Shown piece by piece: positions 1-5,447 of a DNA stretch of 5,447 nt (positions within the stretch are counted from its first letter, which is position 1; each line of letters starts with the position of its first letter). Origin of the DNA: Oscillospiraceae bacterium (GTDB lineage Bacteria; Bacillota; Clostridia; Oscillospirales; Oscillospiraceae). Where the stretch lies: contig JAEDIZ010000131.1 in assembly GCA_016296635.1 (NCBI GenBank), positions 1 through 5,447 on the forward strand. The letters run 5' to 3'. Below the pieces are notes generated by a model that made no database searches, had not been told where the DNA came from, and saw only the letters and a program-made list of their open reading frames with translations. The position numbers were made by a program, and so were the translations under genes.

Positions 1-1169
1 TCCGTCCGCTGTATTACGGTCTGCTTGCAGACGGAGGTATGGCCTTTGCCAGCGAGCCGAAGAACCTGGTGGGCCTGTGCGAAACCATACTGCCCTTTCC
101 GCCGGGACATTACTGGGCAGACGGCGAGTTTGTTTGCTATGCGGATCCCGCCCATGTGGAACAGTATGTGATGGAGGATGAAGCAACTGTTTGCGCCCGC
201 CTGCACGATCTGCTGATCGATGGCGTGAAGAAGCGCCTGGATGCGGACGCACCGCTGGGATTCCTGCTCTCCGGCGGTCTTGATTCCTCTCTGGTGTGCG
301 CAATTGCGCAGCGCGAACTGAAAAAGCCCATTCGTACCTTTGCCGTGGGCATGGATGTGGACGCTATCGACCTGAAATATGCCCGTCAGGCAGCAGACTA
401 CATCGGCAGCAACCACACCGAAGTCATCATCACAAAGCAGCAGGTGCTGGATGCATTGCCGGATGTGGTTCGGCTGCTGGGAACCTACGATATCACCACG
501 ATTCGTGCCAGTATGGGCATGTATCTGGTGTGCAAATACATCCACGAACATACGGACATCCGCGTTCTGCTGACCGGTGAGATCAGTGATGAACTGTTCG
601 GCTACAAGTACACCGACTTTGCGCCGGATGCTGCCGCATTTCAGCATGAGGCTGAAAAACGTATCCGTGAGCTGCACATGTATGATGTGCTGCGCGCTGA
701 CCGCTGTATCTCAGTCAATTCTCTGGAAGCCCGCGTACCCTTCGGGGATCTGGCATTTGTCCATTACGCCATGAGCATTGATCCGTCCCTCAAAATGAAC
801 CGGCATGATATGGGAAAATACCTGATCCGCAAGGCTTTTGCTGAAGATAAGCTCCTGCCCGAAAGCATACTCTGTCGGCAAAAGGCAGCTTTTTCCGATG
901 CGGTGGGCCATTCCATGGTGGATGATCTGAAGGAATATGCCGAACAGAAGTATTCGCTCGGTGAGTATGCCATAAAGTGCGCGCAATACGACCATGCACG
1001 CCCGTTTACCAAGGAAAGCCTTATGTACCGTGAGCTGTTTGAACAGTTCTATCCCGGTCAGAGTCACATGGTGATTGACTTCTGGATGCCCAACAAAAGC
1101 TGGCCAGGCTGCGATGTAAGTGATCCTTCTGCACGCGTATTGAAAAACTATGGTGCAAGCGGAATATAA
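1..1169 (+). CDS. asnB: Asparagine synthetase B (glutamine-hydrolysing), C-terminal part, 5' end outside window
   Basis: Cytoplasmic enzyme that makes asparagine from aspartate, ATP and glutamine (EC 6.3.5.4). The open frame runs in from the left edge (first full codon at nt 3) and 388 residues are visible. Family members are about 520-555 residues, so roughly 140-160 N-terminal residues are missing, including the expected Cys2 nucleophile. The visible part starts at the end of the class II glutaminase domain (RPLYYG, then ASEPKNL) and continues through the whole synthetase domain. The PP-loop SGGLDSS is at nt 270-290. It is followed by TYDITTIRAS, the second ATP/aspartate motif GEISDELFG (nt 576-602), SLEARVPF, the RQKAAFSDAVGHS segment and the terminal DPSARVL motif. 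The ATG at nt 39 is an internal methionine, not the start. Order and spacing of motifs follow E. coli AsnB, as recalled. One oddity is GEISDE where E. coli has GEGSDE, with a single Gly after LF. The gene ends 177 bp before purF. Identification is firm. Confidence 0.95.
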   Translation, partial: RPLYYGLLADGGMAFASEPKNLVGLCETILPFPPGHYWADGEFVCYADPAHVEQYVMEDEATVCARLHDLLIDGVKKRLDADAPLGFLLSGGLDSSLVCAIAQRELKKPIRTFAVGMDVDAIDLKYARQAADYIGSNHTEVIITKQQVLDALPDVVRLLGTYDITTIRASMGMYLVCKYIHEHTDIRVLLTGEISDELFGYKYTDFAPDAAAFQHEAEKRIRELHMYDVLRADRCISVNSLEARVPFGDLAFVHYAMSIDPSLKMNRHDMGKYLIRKAFAEDKLLPESILCRQKAAFSDAVGHSMVDDLKEYAEQKYSLGEYAIKCAQYDHARPFTKESLMYRELFEQFYPGQSHMVIDFWMPNKSWPGCDVSDPSARVLKNYGASGI

Positions 1170-1180
1170 TCCATACTCAG

Positions 1181-1220
1181 TCACACAAACAAATTTATGG
1201 TTTTGTGAAAACTTTTTCTT
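1181..1220 (+). terminator. Weak hairpin after asnB, possible terminator
   Basis: Twelve bases after the asnB stop, TCACACAAAC (1181-1190) can pair with GTTTTGTGA (1200-1208). This gives a nine-pair, AT-rich stem with one bulged C and a nine-base loop. It is followed by AAAAC and then TTTTTCTT (1213-1220), so the T-run is not directly against the stem. By itself this is a poor intrinsic terminator. The much stronger stem-loop at 1267-1319 may be the real end of the asnB transcript. Confidence 0.3.
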
Positions 1221-1225
1221 GAAAC

Positions 1226-1254
1226 TTGACTTTTTCCGGCTCCGTGAATATAAT
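1226..1254 (+). promoter_or_regulatory. Near-consensus sigma-A promoter for the purF operon
   Basis: The -35 box is TTGACT (1226-1231), the spacer is exactly 17 bp, and the -10 box is TATAAT (1249-1254). This is one mismatch from the full vegetative consensus in an otherwise intergenic AT-rich stretch, which is strong evidence for a bare-sequence call. Transcription is predicted to start near 1260-1263, about 85 bases before the purF ATG. I found no PurR box and no purine (G-box) riboswitch aptamer near it. The predicted start lies only a few bases before the stem-loop at 1267, so the promoter either reads through that structure into purF or makes a very short RNA. Confidence 0.82.
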
Positions 1255-1266
1255 AATTTTTGTCTT

Positions 1267-1319
1267 GGCAAGGGTGTCATAGATTCAGTTCTATGATACC
1301 CTTGCCCTTTTTGGGTTTT
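1267..1319 (+). terminator. Strong stem-loop with T-rich tail between promoter and purF
   Basis: The left arm (1267-1283, starting GGCAAGGG) and right arm (1290-1306, ending CCCTTGCC) form an uninterrupted 17-bp stem with one G-U pair (1276:1297) and the six-base loop TTCAGT. The tail is CTTTTTGGGTTTT (1307-1319). It has the form of an intrinsic terminator. It could end the asnB transcript arriving from the left. But it also lies inside the transcript expected from the promoter at 1226-1254, starting about five bases from the 5' end. It may therefore act as an attenuator, as the end of a short RNA, or as a stabilising 5' hairpin for the purF mRNA. The structure is certain from the sequence; its role is not. 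Confidence 0.8.
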
Positions 1320-1346
1320 CAGACTTGCATGAAATGAGATGATTCC

Positions 1347-2804
1347 ATGACATACGGACTGCATGAGGAATGCGGTGTCTTCGGTGTTTTTGCCGAAGAG
1401 TCTGCACCCGTGGCTGAAATGGTCTATCTGGGACTCTACGCACTCCAGCACCGCGGCCAGGAAAGCTGCGGCATCGCTGTGTCCGATGACGGCCTTTTCC
1501 GGCAGCACCGCGGCGAGGGCCTCGTAACTGAAGTTTTTTCTGAGGATGAGCTGTCTCGCCTGGGCAGCGGCAGCATCGCTGTCGGCCATGTGCGCTATTC
1601 CACCACCGGCGGAAAAAACGCCAATAATATCCAGCCTGTCGTCGTCTGCCATGTCAAGGGAAACATGGCTCTTTGCCACAACGGAAATCTTGTAAACGCC
1701 AATGAATTGCGCCGCGCCCATGAGCTCAACGGCGCAATTTTTCATGGTACGACCGATACCGAATCCATGATTTATACCATCGTCAGCGAGCGGCTCCACA
1801 CTGCGTCAACCGAAGAAGCTGTGGCATGTGCCATGCCGAAGATGAAGGGCGCCTATTCCTGTGTACTCATGACCGCCACCAAGCTGATCGCCTTCCGCGA
1901 TCCTACAGGATTCCGCCCCCTTTGCTATGGTCAGACCTCTTCCGGCGAATATATCGTTGCCTCCGAATCCTGCGCGCTGGATGCGGTGGATGCACGGTTC
2001 ATCCGCGATATAAAGCCCGGTGAGATCGTCGTCTTCAGCAAGGACGGCGTACAGTCGGACTGCCGCCATTGTGGAAAGAAGCCGTCGCTCTGCGTATTTG
2101 AATACATCTATTTTGCGCGCCCGGATTCTGTCATTCAGGGTACGTCTGTCCATTTAGCGCGGCTTTCTGCGGGGAAATTCCTCGCACAGGAGAGCCCGGC
2201 AGCTGCAGATGTTGTCATCGGCGTGCCGGATTCCGGCATTGATGCCGCAGTAGGTTTTTCACAGGAAAGCGGCATTCCATACGGCATTGGCTTTTTGAAA
2301 AACAAGTATGTTGGACGCAGCTTCATTGCACCCAGTCAGCAGATGCGCGAAAAAGCAGTGCGCATCAAGCTGAACGTGATTCGGGAAACGGTTGCCGGCA
2401 AGCGCGTGGTTCTGATTGATGATTCCATTGTCCGTGGTACCACCTGCGCAAGAATTGTAAAACTGCTTCGTGAGGCAGGTGCAAAGGAAGTTCACATGCG
2501 TGTTTCCGCACCGCCGTTCAGGCATCCCTGCTTCTTCGGCACGGATGTGGATTCCGAGGAGAATCTGATTGCCTGCAAACTGCGCTCGACGGAAGAAATT
2601 GCACGGGCCATCGGCGTGGATTCGCTGGCATACCTGTCCATTGACGCCGCGCACAAACTGGCAGGGAATAATGACTGCAACTATTGCGACGGATGCTTTA
2701 CCGGTGTATATCCAATTGATATTCCGGAGGAACAGGGAAAGAATAAATTTGAACAACGTATTCATGGAAAGGATGAACAACGATGCAGCAGAGGGGAATC
2801 GTAA
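1347..2804 (+). CDS. purF: Amidophosphoribosyltransferase (glutamine PRPP amidotransferase), Fe-S type
   Basis: Catalyses the committed step of purine synthesis in the cytoplasm: PRPP plus glutamine gives 5-phosphoribosylamine (EC 2.4.2.14). It has 485 residues, close to the roughly 475 usual for the Bacillus-type enzyme. The N-terminal class II glutaminase domain begins with ECGVFG. Cys9 is the expected nucleophile, exposed by removal of an eight-residue propeptide, as in B. subtilis PurF. LQHRGQES, GHVRYST and CHNGNLVNA follow. The phosphoribosyltransferase domain carries the PRPP loop VLIDDSIVRGTT (about residues 355-366). Cys249, Cys395, Cys447 and Cys450 align by motif with the four [4Fe-4S] ligands of B. 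subtilis PurF, so an oxygen-sensitive cluster is expected. The start at 1347 is the one that leaves the short propeptide; the ribosome site before it (GAGATGA, 1336-1342) is weak. The last ~25 residues are an unremarkable charged tail that also contains the guaA ribosome site and start. Allosteric AMP/GMP inhibition is known for the family, not shown here. Confidence 0.98.
   Translation: MTYGLHEECGVFGVFAEESAPVAEMVYLGLYALQHRGQESCGIAVSDDGLFRQHRGEGLVTEVFSEDELSRLGSGSIAVGHVRYSTTGGKNANNIQPVVVCHVKGNMALCHNGNLVNANELRRAHELNGAIFHGTTDTESMIYTIVSERLHTASTEEAVACAMPKMKGAYSCVLMTATKLIAFRDPTGFRPLCYGQTSSGEYIVASESCALDAVDARFIRDIKPGEIVVFSKDGVQSDCRHCGKKPSLCVFEYIYFARPDSVIQGTSVHLARLSAGKFLAQESPAAADVVIGVPDSGIDAAVGFSQESGIPYGIGFLKNKYVGRSFIAPSQQMREKAVRIKLNVIRETVAGKRVVLIDDSIVRGTTCARIVKLLREAGAKEVHMRVSAPPFRHPCFFGTDVDSEENLIACKLRSTEEIARAIGVDSLAYLSIDAAHKLAGNNDCNYCDGCFTGVYPIDIPEEQGKNKFEQRIHGKDEQRCSRGES
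2766..2773 (+). promoter_or_regulatory. Ribosome binding site of guaA inside purF
   Basis: GGAAAGGA ends nine bases before the guaA ATG at 2783. It lies wholly within the last codons of purF, so ribosomes finishing purF pass over it. It supports the 2783 start, which is also required to keep the conserved N-terminal strand of GuaA (IVILDFGGQY). Confidence 0.75.
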
Positions 2805-4318
2805 TTCTGGATTTTGGCGGTCAGTATACACAGCTGATTGCGCGGCGTGTACGCGAGTGCGGCGTTTACTCCTGCATACGGCCTTGCAATGCGGCGATTG
2901 AGGATATTATGGAAGAGGCACCGCTGGGCATCATTCTGTCGGGAGGCCCAGCAAGTGTGCTGGATGCAGATGCGCCGACCATTGATCCGGCCATCTTTGA
3001 TTCCGGCGTGCCGGTACTGGGCATCTGCTATGGCATGCAGCTGATAGCGCATTTGCTGAGCGGAAGAATTGAACGCGCCGCCCAGCGGGAATACGGACGG
3101 ACTGTCGTTTTCATGGATCAGAATGAGCAGGGCCTTTTGAAGGGCATGAAGCAGAAGAGCACTTGCTGGATGAGCCATACATGGCAGGTTGTCGAACCGC
3201 CGAAAGGATTCAAGGTGATTGCACACACCGGTAATTGCCCCACTGCTGCCATGGCAAATGAAGAAAAGAAACTGTATGGCGTTCAGTTTCATCCCGAAGT
3301 AACGCATACGGAAGAAGGTCAGCTGATGCTGAAAAACTTCCTGTTCGAAATCTGCAAAGCAACGGCAGACTGGTCGATGGATGCCTATGCTGACAATACT
3401 ATCCGGCAGATTCGCAGGCAGGTCGGCGACGGTACCGTGTTGTTGGGACTTTCCGGCGGCGTGGACAGCGCGGTGGCGGCAGCCCTGTTGTATAAGGCGA
3501 TCGGGAACCGGCTCACCTGTGTCTATGTGGATCATGGCTTCATGCGTGCGGGAGAAAGTGATCAGGTGGTGGAGATTTTCACCAGGACATTCCCAGTGGA
3601 GCTGAAGGCCGTAGATGCTTCTGATCGTTTTTATTCCGCCCTGAAAGGCGTGACCGAGCCGGAGCAGAAGCGTAAGATCATCGGTCGGGAATTTGTGGAG
3701 GTGTTTAAGGAGATTTCTCTGCAGCTGGGCAAGCGCGATCATTTTGCCCAGGGAACGATCTATCCTGACGTAATCGAGAGCGGCAGCGTCAAGGGCAGTG
3801 CGGTCATCAAGAGCCACCACAATGTGGGCGGTTTGCCCGCAGAACTTGGCTTTACCAGCCTTGTGGAGCCGCTGCGCATGCTGTTCAAGGACGAAGTACG
3901 CGCATTGGGTCTGACGCTGGGGCTTCCGGAAAGCCTTGTTTACCGACAGCCGTTCCCGGGGCCGGGACTGGCCATTCGTGTGATTGGCGAGCTTACGCCG
4001 GAAAAGGTAAGAATTGTCCGCGAGAGCGATAGAATCCTTCGCGAAGAAATTGAAATGTACGGAGCCCCCGCATCCCAGTATTTTACTGTGCTCACGGGCG
4101 CGAAGAGCGTGGGTGTGATGGGCGACGAGCGTACCTATGCCTATGCCATAGCGATTCGGGCCGTTACGACAGACGATTTCATGACCGCAGACGTCGCACC
4201 TCTCCCCTATGATCTGCTTGGACGGATTTCTACGCGCATCATCGGCGAAGTCAACGGCTGCAACCGCGTGCTCTACGATATTACAACCAAGCCCCCGGCT
4301 TCAATTGAGTGGGAGTAA
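2783..4318 (+). CDS. guaA: GMP synthase (glutamine-hydrolysing)
   Basis: Converts XMP to GMP with ATP and glutamine in the cytoplasm (EC 6.3.5.2), the last step of the guanylate branch. It has 511 residues, in line with about 513-525 for the family. The N-terminal class I glutaminase domain starts with IVILDFGGQYTQLIARRVRE and has the nucleophile Cys82 in GICYGMQ, with His170 and Glu172 in QFHPEVTHTEEG completing the triad. The ATP-pyrophosphatase domain has the P-loop LSGGVDS (residues 223-229), then VDHGFMR, QGTIYPDVIES and KSHHNVGGLP. The C-terminal dimerisation domain holds RQPFPGPGLAIRV and ends in the usual IEWE. All key residues are present. The start overlaps purF by 22 nt in another frame, which suggests translational coupling. 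The stop is 32 bp before dapL with no terminator between, so cotranscription is likely. Confidence 0.98.
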   Translation: MQQRGIVILDFGGQYTQLIARRVRECGVYSCIRPCNAAIEDIMEEAPLGIILSGGPASVLDADAPTIDPAIFDSGVPVLGICYGMQLIAHLLSGRIERAAQREYGRTVVFMDQNEQGLLKGMKQKSTCWMSHTWQVVEPPKGFKVIAHTGNCPTAAMANEEKKLYGVQFHPEVTHTEEGQLMLKNFLFEICKATADWSMDAYADNTIRQIRRQVGDGTVLLGLSGGVDSAVAAALLYKAIGNRLTCVYVDHGFMRAGESDQVVEIFTRTFPVELKAVDASDRFYSALKGVTEPEQKRKIIGREFVEVFKEISLQLGKRDHFAQGTIYPDVIESGSVKGSAVIKSHHNVGGLPAELGFTSLVEPLRMLFKDEVRALGLTLGLPESLVYRQPFPGPGLAIRVIGELTPEKVRIVRESDRILREEIEMYGAPASQYFTVLTGAKSVGVMGDERTYAYAIAIRAVTTDDFMTADVAPLPYDLLGRISTRIIGEVNGCNRVLYDITTKPPASIEWE

Positions 4319-4339
4319 GCCAAATCGAAGTTTTATTAT

Positions 4340-4344
4340 GGAGG
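4340..4344 (+). promoter_or_regulatory. Ribosome binding site of dapL
   Basis: GGAGG, six bases before the ATG at 4351, is the best Shine-Dalgarno sequence in the window and fixes this start. The 32-bp gap after guaA holds this site but no terminator and no well-spaced promoter. Confidence 0.85.
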
Positions 4345-4350
4345 AAAAAC

Positions 4351-5447
4351 ATGCTAAAGCCAAACATGCAATATGCTTCATTAAGAGATAGCTATTTATT
4401 CAATACAATCTACAGAAAGATAGATGAATATCTTGCTGCCCATCCCGGTGAGCGGGTTCTCCGAATGGGCGTTGGCGACGTATCTCGTCCGCTGTGCAGC
4501 GCAGTGATTCAAGCGCTGCATGAAGCCGTCGATGATCAGTCAAAGGTTGAAAGTTTCCATGGATATATGCCCGAAGTCGGCGCACAGTTTCTTCGCAAGG
4601 CTATTTCGGATTATTACAAGGATATGGGAGCTCTTGTTTCTGAAAACGAAGTATTTATTTCCAGCGGCGCCTGTGATGATTTAGGCGATATTCTGGAACT
4701 GTTCGATCAGAATAATACCGTTATGGTCATTGAACCTGCCTATCCTGAGTATGTAGATACCAACATCCTTGCAGGGAGAAATATCGTTCATTTGAACTCC
4801 AATGAGAATAATGGCTTTTTGCCTGAACCGGACGAAAGTATCACTGCGGATATCATCTACATTTGCTCTCCGAACAACCCCACCGGCGCTGCGTTCAGCA
4901 GGCAGCAGCTCCAGTCATGGATCGACTTTGCAAACGAAACAGGCGCAGTCATTCTTTTTGACGCCGCATACGAAATTTTTGTCGAAGACAATCGTATTCC
5001 GCACAGTGTTTTTGAACTGGACGGAGCGGATACATGCTGCATCGAAATCTGCTCCTTATCCAAAACAGCAGGTTTCACCGGAACGAGACTGGGCTATACT
5101 GTCGTTCCCCAAGGACTTGTACGAAATGGCATGAACCTGCATTCCATGTGGTCGCGCAACCGCGAAACCAGAACAAATGGAGTTTCGTATATCCTTCAGA
5201 AAGGTGCTGCAGCCGTTTTTACGCCCGAAGGTCAGAAACAGATTCGTGAAAACCTTCAGGTTTACAAGAAAAATGCCGCTTATTTTATGGATGCTCTGGA
5301 TAAAGCAGGCATTTGGTATTGCGGTGGAAAGAATTCCCCATATATCTGGATGAAATGTCCCGATGGAATGAGCGGTTGGGATTTCTTTTACTATCTTCTC
5401 AACGAGATCCAAGTAGCTGCTGTTCCGGGCGAGGGCTTTGGCGAATG
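4351..5447 (+). CDS. dapL: LL-diaminopimelate aminotransferase (DapL-like), 3' end outside window
   Basis: PLP-dependent fold-type I aminotransferase. DapL converts tetrahydrodipicolinate to LL-diaminopimelate with glutamate as amino donor (EC 2.6.1.83), a one-step bypass of the dapD/dapC/dapE route to lysine and peptidoglycan. The frame stays open from 4351 to the right edge: 365 residues of an expected ~395-415, so only the C-terminal tip is missing, including the arginine that binds the substrate carboxylate. Visible DapL landmarks are YLF near residue 15, GYMPEVG (71-77, Glu75), SPNNPTG (173-179, Asn176 expected to contact PLP), FDAAYE (Asp204, Tyr207), SLSKTAGFTGTRLGY with the Schiff-base Lys238 and Arg246, TNG (Asn276), and SPYIWMK before PGEGFG. 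Order and wording follow Chlamydia and plant DapL as recalled. An oddity is SSGACDD (104-110), where the family usually has a lysine after GA (GAK); here it is Cys108. A related class I aminotransferase with another substrate is the main alternative. It probably shares a transcript with guaA. Confidence 0.87.
   Translation, partial: MLKPNMQYASLRDSYLFNTIYRKIDEYLAAHPGERVLRMGVGDVSRPLCSAVIQALHEAVDDQSKVESFHGYMPEVGAQFLRKAISDYYKDMGALVSENEVFISSGACDDLGDILELFDQNNTVMVIEPAYPEYVDTNILAGRNIVHLNSNENNGFLPEPDESITADIIYICSPNNPTGAAFSRQQLQSWIDFANETGAVILFDAAYEIFVEDNRIPHSVFELDGADTCCIEICSLSKTAGFTGTRLGYTVVPQGLVRNGMNLHSMWSRNRETRTNGVSYILQKGAAAVFTPEGQKQIRENLQVYKKNAAYFMDALDKAGIWYCGGKNSPYIWMKCPDGMSGWDFFYYLLNEIQVAAVPGEGFGE

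Noticed and set aside
1170..1346. Possible purine riboswitch, PurR box or T-box in front of purF
   Set aside because: I found no G-box aptamer core, no paired PurR-box motif and no T-box sequence. Only a promoter and simple hairpins can be supported.
711..1799. 362-codon open frame on the minus strand across the end of asnB, the intergenic region and purF
   Set aside because: It is antisense to two clear genes, has no recognisable domain or motif, and crosses the promoter and stem-loop. It is a by-product of codon bias on the + strand.
2724..2740. GGAGGAACAGG inside the end of purF, resembling a strong ribosome binding site
   Set aside because: No start codon in a useful frame follows at the right distance; the guaA ATG is over 50 bases away and has its own GGAAAGGA site.
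2762..3820. 352-codon open frame on the minus strand opposite guaA
   Set aside because: It lies opposite the fully conserved GuaA coding sequence and shows no protein-family features; its low-complexity His/Gln/Leu-rich look is typical of a shadow frame.
4304..4340. Possible internal promoter for dapL (TTGAGT and TATTAT)
   Set aside because: The spacing is about 23 bp, too long for sigma-A, and the -35 lies in the final guaA codons. Cotranscription with guaA explains the gene better.
4338..4391. 17-codon frame starting ATG GAG GAA just before dapL
   Set aside because: It overlaps the dapL ribosome site and start, has no ribosome site of its own and resembles nothing recognisable.

Overview
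The window looks like an ordinary chromosomal stretch from a moderately GC-rich, anaerobic Firmicute. The protein variants resemble those of gut Clostridia of the Oscillospiraceae/Ruminococcaceae type. That placement is inferred from three things: a PurF of the Bacillus type with a short propeptide and Fe-S cluster cysteines, an asparagine synthetase of clostridial flavour, and lysine/meso-diaminopimelate synthesis through the DapL aminotransferase. No search could be run. All genes lie on the + strand.

Layout: (1) nt 1-1169, the C-terminal part of a glutamine-hydrolysing asparagine synthetase (asnB), cut by the left edge. (2) nt 1170-1346, a 177-bp intergenic region. It holds a weak hairpin just after asnB, a near-consensus sigma-A promoter (TTGACT, 17 bp, TATAAT) and a strong 17-bp terminator-like stem-loop with a T-rich tail. 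The stem-loop lies between the promoter and the next gene. (3) nt 1347-2804, purF, amidophosphoribosyltransferase, the committed step of purine synthesis. (4) nt 2783-4318, guaA, GMP synthase, whose start lies 22 nt inside the end of purF. (5) nt 4351-5447, an LL-diaminopimelate aminotransferase (dapL), cut by the right edge and preceded by a good ribosome binding site 32 bp after guaA.

How the genes fit together: purF, guaA and probably dapL form one transcription unit, because there is an overlap and then a short gap with no terminator. PurF takes glutamine nitrogen into the first purine intermediate and GuaA takes it into GMP. AsnB, upstream, takes it into asparagine. Three glutamine amidotransferases in a row, followed by a glutamate-using aminotransferase, make this a small nitrogen-assimilation neighbourhood.

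I see no mobile element, CRISPR array, tRNA, rRNA, recognisable riboswitch or defence system. The most interesting point is the promoter-then-terminator order in the purF leader, which suggests either premature termination that yields a very short RNA or a 5' structure protecting the mRNA. The protein families are all well known, and I do not see an undescribed system here.
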